64,000 bases of DNA from Mayamaea pseudoterrestris (taxonomy: Eukaryota; Bacillariophyta; Bacillariophyceae; Sellaphorales; Sellaphoraceae), in NCBI GenBank assembly GCA_027923505.1, contig BROI01000010.1, forward strand, positions 248,001-312,000. The letters are read 5' to 3'. The notes beneath the pieces are model-generated. The model did no database searches. It saw only the letters and a list, made by a program, of their open reading frames with translations, and was not told the origin of the DNA. Positions 39,407-50,700 of this stretch are shown here, piece after piece; the first letter of the stretch is position 1, and every line of letters begins with the position of its first letter. Made by a program: the position numbers and the translations under genes.

Positions 39407-40990
39407 TTACTCATCCAAACACGCCTTTCGCAGTTTCTCCCTCTGCTCCGGCCCGAAGCCAATCCAGTCGCAGTATCCTTCCACACTGCCATACTCCTTG
39501 TCAATGGCCTCCAATGTTTCGCGCATGACACTCGCCGGCGCCCCCAGAAACGTTTTCGCATCCAAACTCCGCTGCGAGAGCGCCCCCACCATGGCCTTGT
39601 GGTCGTTCATTTCGGCGTACACATTGGCCGACAAGGAGTAATCCGTGACAATATCCTCTCGATTGACGCCGCACAGACTCAGTATGATTGCCGCAATCAT
39701 GCCGGTCCGATCCTTGCCCGCCGTGCAGTAGAATCCCACGGGATGTCGCTGCCGATCCGCACACAGCTCCAACACGTACTTGATTCCCGGCGCGCCGTAG
39801 CGCAGCAGCAGCTCGTTGAGCATGTTGAGTCCGCCGGCGTTGATTTTCGCCAGAAACGGTTCCTTGACGGAGGTGCGAATGCGACTCGACAGTAACGCCC
39901 CCGGCGATTTGATCATAGCGGCCAAGGTGTCGCGCTTGCGGACGCGGCCGAGCGTGCCCCTCACATACTTGAGCTCGTTCATCAGTGACACAAAGTGGCG
40001 CTCCCGGCGGTTCTTGAACGGCAGCTGCGAGGCCGGGACACTGAACTCGGGGTCGTCGCAGTCCAAGTCGCAGAGTACATCGGTACTGTCGGTGGAAGAA
40101 GCCGCAGTAGTACTAGGTGCATCTCCCGCTGCAGCTGCATCCGTCACGGTCGTTTCCAACGTATGTTCCGTCGCCGCCGCGGCCAAGGTCGCCATTTTTG
40201 GTTCATTCTCCATGATATCGATAATGGTCTTGTCCCGACTCTTGCTGTTACCATCTTGTTCCTTGTCGTTGCGACTCCAAAACGGCTCTTTCACGGGAAA
40301 TTCATCCGCCATGAGTTCGCGCACGCAGCCATTCATTTGCTTGTGAATCGTATTGCTCCGACTCGATTCCTTGTAGACGAGGCTGGTGAAATTGCCAAAC
40401 AAGTCGGACCGCATGATACCAGCGCGATCCTCCTTCCACTCGGTGAGCGACCGCAAATCAATGAGTGTTTGAAACTGCAAGTCATTCAATAGTATGTTTA
40501 CGTCATGTTCACTCGCGTCACTGACGCGGCCCATGCGAAAGAGGCGATTTGGTTGCACCTTGACGTTACTACTGCTATTTGTGGTAGCCGACGCCAAGTC
40601 GCGCGCGTTCTTCACTTGGGCAAAGGGTAAGTTGCGCGTCTTGCATAGTTTTTGAATATTGGAAGTCGCATCTGAGTCTGTAGTACTCATACTAGTACTA
40701 CTGCTACTTGCTGTACTCGTCACGGACGCTGCATCGGCGCTGGCAATCTTGGCCATGGGTGCGTCGCTGGCGGCGGCACTGGCGGCGGCGGAAAGGCTCC
40801 TCAGTGTAAATCCCCGACTATTGGAGCATCCTGCCGCCAACAGTAGGCGCGTCTTGCATGACAGCATCATGTTATTTCGTGGCGGCGATGGCTGAAAGCT
40901 TGTTACGGATATAATGACGACGAGCAATAGAATGGCCAATGGAAGGGAAAGGAAGAATCCAAGAGTCACACTGCGATTCAATGAACGCAT
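39407..40990 (-). CDS. Tyrosine-specific phosphatase, bacterial-type (Y_phosphatase3-like), probably plastid-targeted
   Basis: Single-exon, 527 aa from ATG 40990. The N-terminus MRSLNRSVTLGFF-LSLPLAILLLVVIISVTS|FQPSPP is a signal peptide followed by Phe and a Ser/Ala-rich transit peptide, as in diatom plastid precursors. The active-site loop YCTAGKDRTGMIAA gives the C-x5-R motif with catalytic C422. The early DLRSLTEWKEDRAGIM motif is typical of the bacterial-type tyrosine/lipid phosphatases. The two motifs are separated by an insert of more than 100 low-complexity residues. The substrate is unknown; both phosphotyrosine and phosphoinositide activity occur in related enzymes. The upstream ATG at 41044 would put 18 residues before the signal peptide and is less likely. 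Confidence 0.83.
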   Translation of the reverse strand: MRSLNRSVTLGFFLSLPLAILLLVVIISVTSFQPSPPRNNMMLSCKTRLLLAAGCSNSRGFTLRSLSAAASAAASDAPMAKIASADAASVTSTASSSSTSMSTTDSDATSNIQKLCKTRNLPFAQVKNARDLASATTNSSSNVKVQPNRLFRMGRVSDASEHDVNILLNDLQFQTLIDLRSLTEWKEDRAGIMRSDLFGNFTSLVYKESSRSNTIHKQMNGCVRELMADEFPVKEPFWSRNDKEQDGNSKSRDKTIIDIMENEPKMATLAAAATEHTLETTVTDAAAAGDAPSTTAASSTDSTDVLCDLDCDDPEFSVPASQLPFKNRRERHFVSLMNELKYVRGTLGRVRKRDTLAAMIKSPGALLSSRIRTSVKEPFLAKINAGGLNMLNELLLRYGAPGIKYVLELCADRQRHPVGFYCTAGKDRTGMIAAIILSLCGVNREDIVTDYSLSANVYAEMNDHKAMVGALSQRSLDAKTFLGAPASVMRETLEAIDKEYGSVEGYCDWIGFGPEQREKLRKACLDE

Positions 40991-41558
40991 CCTTCGAAAA
41001 AATGGACCACAAGACAGCTTGATGCGCGGCGACTCCAGTAGCAATTAAAATTTAGTAACAACAAGGTAGCAATAATGCATGAATTGAAAGAATCGTCTAT
41101 GCTGCTTGCTGCATCAAGATTCATCGAGCGATGAGCGATGACGACGATCGTCGTTGACGACGACGATGAAACGTGTTCAGTGGTGGTGAGACATAGAGAG
41201 CTTTAGTTGGTGGCGAGTGCGCTGCGACAAAGAGCTAACGAGAAGGAGCAAAGAACGAAAGTTGGATGCGTTTCCGTCGCTTTAATATACGCGCTCACAA
41301 GTACGTTTGGCAAAAGGCGACGCTGCTACTCATCTATCTATACACGAAGAATGGATTGAGCCATTGCGAACTTGACAACCGTCAACGACCGTCACGGCGC
41401 AGGCGGTCGATGGATGCGTCGCCAAGCGAAATGACTCTTGCGTCTAACAAAAAAGTAAACATTGTCATGAACCACTATAGATCAACTTATACCTTTTATG
41501 ACACATGCAAGCTTTATTTCTCTCTCTCGTCCATCATTTTGCCTTGATATATTCATCA
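40991..41558. other. Intergenic region
   Basis: About 570 bp between the phosphatase start and the copper-protein 3' end, both on the minus strand. A dense run of GACGA words near 41137-41170 may be promoter sequence. I see no gene. Confidence 0.45.
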
Positions 41559-41930
41559 TTAACTCGTCGTTTTAAGAGCCACTTTCATTCCCAGCGCCTG
41601 ACAGTGCGCGTCGACGCTGCATCCAAAGTACCGCGTCTTGGTCGATCCAATGTGAATGACGCAGCGATGGACACTGGATCCGCACTTTTTAATCGCACTT
41701 CCAAAGTTGCATGACTGAAAGGCTGCTTGGTTGGGAAACTCGTAAACATTGTGGGTGCCGGACCACTGAAAGACGACAATGTCGCCTTTATTGACGCGCT
41801 TGGTTTGCGACACACCTGGTTGCCAGCGAATGGTGCGAGTCGTTGCCAGTGTCAGTGGAAGCTGCGTGGAGAGCAGCAACATGAACATCATGCAGATTAA
41901 AGGGAAGATTGAGCGTGTCTTGGACAACAT
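41559..41930 (-). CDS. Secreted plastocyanin/phytocyanin-like cupredoxin
   Basis: Single-exon, 123 aa from ATG 41930. The first roughly 30 residues (MLSKTRSIFPLICMMFMLLL...ATT) are a signal peptide without an ASAFAP-type Phe. The mature domain (VNKGDIVVFQWSGTHNVYEF, RYFGCSVDAHCQALGM) has the cupredoxin fold pattern and a full type-1 copper ligand set: H60, C104, H109 and M115. Extra cysteines (C74, C83, C90, C110) could form one or two disulfides, as in phytocyanins. A small extracellular or lumenal electron carrier or copper-binding protein is inferred. The in-frame start at 42083 would bury the signal peptide and is rejected. Confidence 0.8.
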   Translation of the reverse strand: MLSKTRSIFPLICMMFMLLLSTQLPLTLATTRTIRWQPGVSQTKRVNKGDIVVFQWSGTHNVYEFPNQAAFQSCNFGSAIKKCGSSVHRCVIHIGSTKTRYFGCSVDAHCQALGMKVALKTTS

Positions 41931-42424
41931 GATGGTGACCTTTGCTTTAACCGGTGTGAAAGGAGAGACGAGATGATAATTTTGACTTGCAGAGCTTAAG
42001 TGCGGAAGCAAATGAACTTTGCGGAAGCTGGTGTTGTTGTGGTTTGAGCTCTCAAGCATCCACATAATACGGTCGGTTCGCATCCCTTGAGGGAACCATG
42101 GCAGTTCGCGCTCGCCAAATCATCCGAAGAGACTGCGACGTGGATTGGTACCGATACGATTCCAAGCATGAAGGGACGAAGAAGATGCTTTCATTGAAAG
42201 GATAATGGAGGCGGATAGTAACGAGTATCCCTTTTGAGCATGGACTTGGCAATGCCTTGATGTCGCAAATAGGAATTGCGCGGCGTGCCGCCAAGAATGG
42301 CGATGATTCAGTCGACCGCAATATGGTAGTCGACGGCAAAAAAGTCTATGATGCAAATCGCAGTAGACGCGCCTGTTGCAGCGTTGGCTCGAAAACATAC
42401 GGATGACCATTCCATGCCGCAGAA

Positions 42425-42684
42425 ATGGACGAGGCGGGTGATGACGCCTTTGGTATTGCAGCAGTCATCGACCGTGACGAAGCCGCCTCTATTCTACAGG
42501 CGCGGCTGAGGCGCAGGCGGAAGCATACCATCTCCTCAAAAACAAAGGCATGCTGGTCGCGTCCTTGGTACTATACACTGGCTGGGCCGTCAAGATTGAC
42601 GTCGTTGCCGCCGACAAAGTTGCGGAAGGAATCGCGCCCGGGATGACGGCGCCATGGGGCAATAAAAACTCTTGTCACAAGTGA
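42425..42684 (+). CDS. Candidate two-exon small protein (about 65 aa)
   Basis: The proposed CDS is join(42425..42437, 42500..42684). The 62-bp intron (GTGATG donor, TTCTACAG acceptor) would give MDEAGAAEAQAEAYHLLKNK, then a hydrophobic stretch GMLVASLVLYTGWAVK, then GIAPGMTAPWG before TGA. The second-exon frame looks protein-like, but no family is recognised, the first exon is tiny and the start could lie further upstream. Unspliced, the region is a frameshifted pair of frames. Confidence 0.3.
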
Positions 42685-42920
42685 CATTTTATTTTTTCGC
42701 ACGACTGCTTTGACACGACCACTTTCATTTTGGCGCCAAGGATCGGAACTCCTTCGCAACGCACGCGGTGTCACGTTGACGGCACGAACAGCCCTTCCAA
42801 TGGAATATTCGAAATGCCGACGGAGTTTGTTCACCTTGCGAGGAAGAACAAAATGTTAATGATCCAAGCATCTGCTGCAAACTAGCAAAACCAATATACA
42901 CTACCATTTCTTCTGCAGCC

Positions 42921-44789
42921 ATGCAAGACAAGGATATCATGCTAAATCGATCCATGCGTCACGCGAGTCGAGCAACGCAATTTCATTGTTCTGATGCCGC
43001 GTCCATGCCAAGTCAAACGTCATTGTCAAAGAGCGGAACAAGAGGAAGGCGACGGCGGAGGGGCCTCGTGTATAGCAGCTCAAGCTTGCGTATAGTCGCT
43101 GCCAATGCCTTGCTGCTCCTGCTGCTATCAACGAACAATGTCGTTGTCGCTTTTGCTTGGACCTCATTTTCGTCGCAACCGACGTTCCATGCCAAGTCAA
43201 GCATTTCATCAGCATTTACTCATCGTTTTGGAACGCAGCTACGAGTCGGAACAATGTTTGATGAGAATGAAGCAGACGCAGCCGCAAGACGACGAGGTTA
43301 CGCGCCGTTGGACTACGCGAGTCAGCAGGCGCCAGGCAGCAATGTTTTTGCATTTCCTTCCGACGCTTCGTCGTCGTCATTATTTCCAGTCATTTCCGCG
43401 TCACTGCTGCTGGCGAGCAACACGATTGGCGCCAGCTGCTTGGCGCTGCCGCAAGTGTGCGTTGGGGCTGGCGTTGGGCCCAGCATGATGCTCTTTCTGG
43501 GCGCTTACTTGTTGAATTGGGTGTCGGGCTTGTGCATTGCTTATGTTGCCATTCAGGCGCAGCAGGAATGCAACGACGAAACAATACAAGAAGGAGATTC
43601 ATCATTGACCGTTTCATCCTTTCGCGACTTGGCCCAGCACGAGCTTGGCGCCACTGGAGCAACCGTCGTGTCGTTGCTTTCCGTCTTGGTCAACGTGTGC
43701 GCCTTTACGTACGACGTTTCGCGCATGGGTCCTTTGGCGAAACACACCATCGAGTCAATCATGTTGCCAATGGAGAGTGTCATGTCGAGTACTTTTTCAC
43801 TAGAGTCACTGCAACCAGGACTCATGCTGACATGGACGGGTCTATTGGCGGTGTTGGTGGCGACGCAAACCAACCAGAAACTGTCCGTGCTGGCGTCCGT
43901 CAACGTTGCAGTCCTCTTGATTGCTTTTGCGTCCGTCTTGGTGGTGCCAGCAACGGGAGTCACGTTGGATACAGGAGGAGGACTTGATGCTGGTGGAGCC
44001 ATGCATGCTCATGCCGCCTTCGAATCCATGACGCAGCTTTCCGCCGCCGCGGAAACAACTGCACAATTACTCGACACTACCAATTCCATGTGGCAGGCGG
44101 CGCCAATCATTCTCATGGCCATGGTGTATCAAAACATTGTCCCCAGCATTGTCAAACTGCTCCACTACGATTGGCACAAGACGGTGGCGGCCATTTCCAT
44201 TGGATCCGCCCTTCCCCTGGTGCTGTACACGAGTTGGTGCGCTAAATGCTTGATGGCAAATGGCAGTGAAAGTGCCATGTTGAGCGGCGGCGGTGGCATG
44301 GCGGGATTGGTCTTGATCATCTTTTCCGTCGTGACAGTCACGGGCAGCTCGCTGGGAAGCATCATGAGTCTGTCCGAGGAGATTTCGCCCCATCTCAACA
44401 AGTCCACTGCTGCCGACGACGACGAGACGCGTGGAAATGGCAATGTCAGCCCGCCGGAACCAACGGCGAATGACAGATATTCAGCGTCATCCGTCATGTT
44501 GGCCGTTTGCGTTCCGCTTGGTGCCAACTTGATCATGGGTCAAGGCGCCGACTTTACGCCGGCACTGGCGCTGGCTGGATCCGTCGGTTCCCCCTTGCTG
44601 TATGGGGTGATTCCTGCCATGATGCTACACGCGCAGCATGAGCGGCATAAGCAATTGACTCGGACGCTCGACTGGAACGGCAGCGAAAGCAAGTCGCGCG
44701 ACAATGACCAATGGCCATCTATTGCAAAAGGCTTGCCACTGTTGGGCATTCTATCAATGGCTGCAGTGTTTGGTCTCGAGCATTTTTGA
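42921..44789 (+). CDS. Aromatic amino acid permease (Trp/Tyr permease family), probably plastid-targeted
   Basis: Single-exon, 622 aa. After a basic N-terminus comes a hydrophobic signal (LRIVAANALLLLLLSTNNVVVA) directly followed by FAW, a plausible signal-peptide/transit-peptide junction. The transporter core begins VISASLLLASNTIGASCLALP, the first broken helix of the TyrP/Mtr family, and contains about 10-11 hydrophobic helices. Further landmarks are WVSGLCIAYV, FTYDVSRMGPLAKH, PIILMAMVYQNIVPSIVKLL and SSLGSIMSLSEE. In plants and algae this family includes plastid-envelope carriers for aromatic amino acids made in the plastid by the shikimate pathway. The ATG at 43008 (MPSQTS) is an alternative start that shortens the basic leader. 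Two loops are acidic and variable. Confidence 0.83.
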   Translation: MQDKDIMLNRSMRHASRATQFHCSDAASMPSQTSLSKSGTRGRRRRRGLVYSSSSLRIVAANALLLLLLSTNNVVVAFAWTSFSSQPTFHAKSSISSAFTHRFGTQLRVGTMFDENEADAAARRRGYAPLDYASQQAPGSNVFAFPSDASSSSLFPVISASLLLASNTIGASCLALPQVCVGAGVGPSMMLFLGAYLLNWVSGLCIAYVAIQAQQECNDETIQEGDSSLTVSSFRDLAQHELGATGATVVSLLSVLVNVCAFTYDVSRMGPLAKHTIESIMLPMESVMSSTFSLESLQPGLMLTWTGLLAVLVATQTNQKLSVLASVNVAVLLIAFASVLVVPATGVTLDTGGGLDAGGAMHAHAAFESMTQLSAAAETTAQLLDTTNSMWQAAPIILMAMVYQNIVPSIVKLLHYDWHKTVAAISIGSALPLVLYTSWCAKCLMANGSESAMLSGGGGMAGLVLIIFSVVTVTGSSLGSIMSLSEEISPHLNKSTAADDDETRGNGNVSPPEPTANDRYSASSVMLAVCVPLGANLIMGQGADFTPALALAGSVGSPLLYGVIPAMMLHAQHERHKQLTRTLDWNGSESKSRDNDQWPSIAKGLPLLGILSMAAVFGLEHF

Positions 44790-45118
44790 ATCTTTTCTCG
44801 ATATTGACAAGATGCGGTGACGTGAAGCAACATAGTAGTCTTTGCGTGTTGTACATACTATAACAGACAAATTTTGTACATGTGTTAAAGCGTTGCGTCC
44901 ACAAACACTAATATAACTTGTTTACTGTCGCCGACAACGTATGTCGGTGCCCGCAATAATTCCCCTCGCGTTGCAAGAAGACTACATCTCATCTTCATAT
45001 AACTAAATATACGAAAGATGGTAGTGTAACAAGGGTCAAAGATTGGATTATTTACCGTAATATACACAAAAAAGACCCACGGCTCAATCTCAAAGCTTTG
45101 TAGCATGAGAGAACCAAC

Positions 45119-46045
45119 TTAGAGCTGGGAGGTGACCGCGTCAACATGGTCGGCGACAACACCAAGGTTGACAAAGATTTCCTTCTCGTTGACTAATTCT
45201 TGGGCAACGATACCAGCCGCACCAAGCATGGCCAAGCGTCCGTTCTGGAGCTCCTTGGTCTGCATCTCGGCAAACTCCGCTGGGTCAGTGGGCTTGAGTC
45301 CAAAGGGGTCGAAGCCAACGTCACCTGGGTAGTAGTCAGGGTTGAGGAACTTGCCCGAGTCGAGGGCGTTGCTGGGGGCTCTCCATCCGCGAAGGGCGCG
45401 GTTCAACTCGAGTGTACCAATGGTAAAGGCAAGAATCTCAAAGAAGAATGGCGCCGCTTGACGGACAACGTCAAGGTGGCGAATGGAGGGGCCAATGTCG
45501 CGCGCGGCGCTTCCAAAGAGCGGATGGAACTTGAGCGGCTGCTCCGTGACAAGCATACCAACAGTGGCAAGCATGGCGACACGTCCGTGCTGGAGCTCAG
45601 CCTCACGGTACTCCTTCATCTTTTCAAGGCTAGCCGTTTGGGCAAAGCCAAGGGGGTCAAATCCTTCCGGAATGGGGTCAATGGCGCCTGGAAGACCATA
45701 GGCAAAGACGTTGTTGTCCGGGGACCATCCGTTCATGGACTTGGCAGAGTCGAGCTGCATGTTGGACTGGCCCTGTTTGTGTTGAGTTGTGATGATCAAG
45801 AGTGTGAGAGTTGGTCGGTGGTCCATAAGAAAAGCTAGGTCGTTGCTTGTCAGCAAATGTTTATACTCATGGACAGGTCAAAAGATCCTTGAAAGATTTG
45901 ATGGATCTTTTGGTCTGCTCGTTCATCACTCTTTCGATCGGCAGAGTCACGCAGTCTCTTTCGCTGCAACAGATTCACTTACATTCTTGGACGGAGCAAA
46001 GGCAGCGGCAGAGGCAATGAGGGAGGCGGCGAGAGCAAGCTTCAT
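45119..46045 (-). CDS. Fucoxanthin-chlorophyll a/c light-harvesting protein
   Basis: The CDS is complement(join(45119..45772, 45983..46045)), 238 aa. Exon 1 encodes exactly the signal peptide MKLALAASLIASAAAFAPSKN with the ASAFAP-type cleavage site; a 210-bp intron (GTAAGT / CAAACAG) follows in phase 0. The mature protein has the LHC helices with conserved pigment and salt-bridge motifs: EAELQHGRVAMLATVG (helix 1), APFFFEILAFTIGTLELNRALRG (helix 2) and KELQNGRLAMLGAAGIVAQEL (helix 3), plus two GFDPLG/GFDPFG loops. The protein inserts in the plastid thylakoid membrane and harvests light with chlorophyll a/c and fucoxanthin. I cannot place it in the LHCF, LHCR or LHCX subfamily by eye. The domain-precise intron is consistent with a modular targeting exon. 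Confidence 0.93.
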
Positions 46046-46546
46046 GGTTTTAAAATGCAATGTAGAAAGTGTAAGTTTGTAGATTGTGAGAGCGATGGAA
46101 GATTTTGCCGACCGTGAGGGACACGCTTACGAGAGACGAAAAAGATATCGGATCGTTTCCTCTTCGATTTCCGAACGCTATCGAATTGGTGAATCTTCTG
46201 TGACGCAAGGGCGATATCACTGCGAACGGGACTGACGTGGTGTGATGTCATGATCTGAGTCGAGGGTCTGCGTCTGTTTAGTTACGCTGCGACTATAGGT
46301 AGTTTTTCTCGTCGCGCAAAATGCGAGCTGGACATTCTGCCATAGGCTCATAACAGGTGTATACTATAGTCTACCATTGCTGTGCCACCGACAGGGTCAC
46401 TCAGAGCAACGGCACCAAACCACAAAGGAGCAAGGATGTCCAATACACCATGGATAGCTCATTTGAAATGCACAAAGCCTTGTCAAGTTCAAGCAGCTTT
46501 CAATGCCAGCCATGATCCATGTGTTCCACTGCAAGCGACTAAACTT
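46046..46546. promoter_or_regulatory. FCP promoter region and left edge of the satellite block
   Basis: About 500 bp upstream of the FCP gene. The first part is its probable promoter and leader. From about 46380 the sequence is unique DNA leading into the first partial 501-bp repeat. I see no other gene. Confidence 0.45.
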
Positions 46547-47759
46547 AGCTTGATGGAAGGTGGCAATACTGCAAATGATGGGGATGACCAAAGTTTGCTT
46601 GCGCTGCCGCTGCTGCTGCATAACACACAGTCGCACGTAATACAGTGTATCTACTCCTGTATCGTCAGGAAAAAAATGAATTGACCAACATTGTATGTGT
46701 CATAGTACCTCACAAATACCTTGTCTAAAGGTGGCAATGGCTAAAAAGACAATCAGGGCCATAGTTTGATGGGTTGGATTCATGGACAGCACTTTTGTTC
46801 TATCTGGCCCATCTACTCCCACAACTTTTCCAAAACTTGAGCTTGCCAGGCTTGTTTGGGTCTGTTGGCCTCATTGATATCTTGGCCCATGGTGGTAATG
46901 TTTGTAAGTGATGGGGATGCCCAGCGGACCTGGTGGTGTGGTGTGGTGACATGATACTTAGCAATTTGGAAGCTAGCATGTCTATTTTCAAAACTTGAAG
47001 GATTTGCATGACCACCAAGGTTGTAGAGGTTGATTGACTTGACCAATAGCTTGGTGGAAGGTGGCAATGCTGCAAATGATGGGGATGACCAAAGTTTGCT
47101 TGCGCTGCCGCTGCTGCTGCATAACACACAGTCGCACGTAATACATTGTATTTACTCCTGTATCGCAGGAAAACATGAGTTGACCAACATTGTATGTGTC
47201 CTAGTACCTCAAAAATATCTTGTCTAAAGGTGGCAATGGCTAAAAAGACAATCAGGGCCATAGTTTGTTGGGTTTGGATTCATAGACAGCACTTTTGTTC
47301 TATTTGGCCCATCTACTCCCACAACTGTCCCAAAACTTGAGCTTGTCATGTTGGTTTGGGTCTGTTGGCCTCATTGATATCTTGGCCCACGGTGGCAATG
47401 TTTGTAAGTGATGGGGATGCCCAGCGGGCCTGGTGTTGTGCTGTGGCAACATGATACTTAGCTATGTGGATGCTAGCATGTCTATTCCCAAAAATTGAAG
47501 GATTTGCATGACCAACAAGGTTGTAGAGGTTGATTGACCTGACCAATAGCTTGATGGAAGGTGGCAATGCTGCAAATGATGGGGATGACCAATGTTTGCT
47601 TGTGCTGCCGCTGCTGCTGCGTGACATACAGTTGCATGGAATACAGTGTATCTACTCCTGTATTGCCAGGAAAACATGAGTCGACCAACATTGTATGTGT
47701 CCTAGTACCTCACAAATACCATGTCTAAAGGTGGCAAAGACTAAAAAGACAATCAGGGC
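46547..47759. repeat. Satellite A: about 501-bp tandem repeat
   Basis: Anchors recur at a constant spacing: GATGGAAGGTGGCAAT (or a close variant) at about 46551, 47052 and 47552, and AAAGGTGGCAATGGCTAAAA or a close form at about 46727, 47227 and 47727. There are two full units plus partial units at both ends. Units differ by scattered substitutions. Short open frames inside, such as the CTGCTGCTGC-containing segment, have no recognisable product. The third unit stops at about 47759, directly against satellite B. Confidence 0.88.
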
Positions 47760-50700
47760 CAATCCCTTGTCCCTTATGTTCATTTGGCATGGTGAAACCC
47801 CGCCATGGCATCCAAGTTGCTCAGTGACGGCGAGAAAGAAAATTATTTTTCAGCGCATCTTCAAGGGTCATCTGCCTAGAAGGCGCCACTGGTGCACCAA
47901 TGGAGCATCCTATGAGCACCTGCATGGCCAAATCCTTGTCCCGTATGTTCATTTGGTGTGGTAAAACCCCGCCATGGCATCCAAGTAGCTCAGTGACGTT
48001 GAGAAGGAAAATCCTTCTGAGCGCCAGTTGAAGGGGCATCTGCCTAGAAGGTGCCACTGGTGCACCATCGGAGCATCCAATGAGCACCTGCATGGCCAAA
48101 CCCTTGTCCCATCTGTTTGTTTGGTGTGGTGAAACCCCGCCATGGCATCCAAGTAGTTCACTGACGGCGAGAAGGAAAATCCTTCTGAGCGCCAGTTGAA
48201 GGGCCATCTGCCTAGAAGGCGCCACTGGTGCACCAATGGAGCATCCAATGAGCACCTGCATGACAAAACCCTTGTCCCATATGTTCATTTGGTGTGGTGA
48301 GACCCCGCCATGGCATCCAAGTAGCTCACTGATGGCGAGAAGGAATATCCTTCTGAGCGACAGTTGAAGGGCCATCTGACTAGAAGGCGCCACTGGTGCA
48401 CCAATGGAGCATCCAATGAGCACCTGCATGGCCAAACCATTGTCCCGTATGCTCATTTGGTGTGGTGAAACCCCGCCATGGCATCCAAGTAGCTCAGTGA
48501 GGGCGAGAAGGAAAATCCTTCTGAGCGCCAGTTGAAGGGGCATCTGCCTAGAAGGCACCACTGGTGCACCAATGGAGCATCAAATGAGCGCCTGCATGGC
48601 CAAAACCTTGTCCAATATGTTTATTTGGTGTGGTGAAACCCCGCCATGGCATCCAAGTAGCTCGCCTAGAAGGCGCCACTGGGGCACTAATGAAGCATCC
48701 AATGAGCACCTGCATGGCCAAACCCTTGTCCCATATGTTCATTTGGCGTGGTGAAACCCCGCCATGGCATCCAAGTAGCTCAGTGATGTTGAGAAGGAAA
48801 ATCCTTCTGAGCGCCAGTTGAAGGGCCATCTGCCTAGAAGGCACCACTGGTGCACCATTGGAGCATCCAATGAGCACCTGCATGGCCAAACCCTTGTAAC
48901 GTATGTTCATTTGGTGTGGTGAAATCACACCATGGCATCCAAGTAGCTCAGTGACGGCGAGAAGGAAAATCCTTATGAGTGCCAGTTGAAGGGCCATCTG
49001 CCTAGAAGGCGCCACTGGGGCACCAATGGAGCATCCAATGAGCACCTGCATGGCCAAACCCTTGTCCCATATGTTCATTTGGTGTGGTGAAACCCCGCCA
49101 TGGCATCCAAGTAGCTCAGTGATGGCGAGAAGGAAAATCCTTCTGAGCGCCAGTTGAAGGGCCATCTGCCCAGAAGGCGCCACTGGTGCACCAATGGAGC
49201 ATTCTATGAGCATTTGCATGGCCAAACCCTTGTCCAATATGTTCATTTGGGGTGGTGAAACCCCGCCATGGCATCCAAGTAGCTCAGTGACGGCGAGAAG
49301 GAAAAACCTTCTGAGCGCCAGTTGAAGGGCCATCTGCCTAGAAGGCGCCACTGGTGCACCAATGGAGCATCCAATGAGCATCTGCATGGCCAAACCCTTG
49401 TCCTGTATGTTAATTTGGCGTGGTAAAATCCCGCCATGGCATCCAAGTAGCTCAGTGACGGCGAGAAGGAAAAACCTTCTGAGCGCTAGTTGAAGGGCCA
49501 TCTGCCTAGAAGGCGCCACTAGTGCACCATTGGAGCATCCAATGAGCACCTGCTTGGCCAAACCCTTGTTCAATTTGTTTATGTGGTGTGGTGAAACCCC
49601 GCCATGGCATTTAAGTAGCTTAGTGACGGCGAGAAGGAAAAACCTTCTGAGCGCCAGTTGAAGGGCCATCTGCCTAGAAGGCGCCACTGGAGCACCAATG
49701 GAGCATCCAATGAGCACCTGCATGGCCAAACCCTTGTCCCGACCCTTGTACCGTATGTTCATTTGGTGTGGTGAAACCCCGCCATGGCATCCAAGTAGCT
49801 CAGTGACGGCGAGAAGGAAAAACCTTCTGAGCGCCAGTTGAAGGGCCATCTGCCCAGAAGGCGCCACTGGTGCACCAATGGAGCATCCAATGAGCACCTG
49901 CATGGCCAAACCCTTGTCCCATATGTTCATTTGGTGTGATGAAACCCCGCCATGGCATCCAAGTAGCTCACTGACGGCGAGAAGGAAAAAACCTTCTGAG
50001 CACCAGTTGAAAGGCCATCTGCCTAGAAGGCGCCACTGGTGCACCATTGGAGCATCCAATGAGCACCTGCATGGCCAAACCCTTGTCCCATATGTTCATT
50101 TGGTGTGGTGAAACCCCGCCATGGCATCCAAGTAGCTCAGTGACGGCGAGAAGGAAAAACCTTCTGAGCGCCAGTTGAAGGGCCATCTGCCTAGAAGGCG
50201 GGGCACCAATGGAGCATCCAATGAGCACCTGCATGGCCAAACCCTTGTCCTGTATGTTCATTTGGCGTGGTAAAATCCCGCCATGGCATCCAAGTAGCTC
50301 AGTGACGGCGAGAAGGAAAAACCTTCTGAGCGCCAGTTGAAGGGCCATCTGCCTAGAAGGCGCCACTAGTGCACCATTGGAGCATCCAATGAGCACCTGC
50401 TTGGCCAAACCCTTGTCCAATTTGTTTATGTGGTGTGGTGAAACCCCGCCATGGCATCCAAGTAGCTCAGTGATGGCGAGAAGGAAAAACCTTCTGAGCG
50501 CCACTTGAAGGGCCATCTGCCTAGAAGGCGCCACTGGAGCACCAATGGAGCATCCAATGAGCACCTGCATGGCCAAACCCTTGTCCCGTATGTTCATTTG
50601 GCGTGGTGAAACCCCGCCATGGCATCCAAGTAGCTCAGTGATGGCGAGAAGGAAAAACCTTCTGAGCGCCAGTTGAAGGGCCATCTGCCTAGAGGCGCCA

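Noticed and set aside
39203-40492. Plus-strand ORFs opposite the phosphatase (for example 39203-39895 and 39816-40346)
   Set aside because: They are antisense shadows of a gene with a clear catalytic motif and targeting leader.
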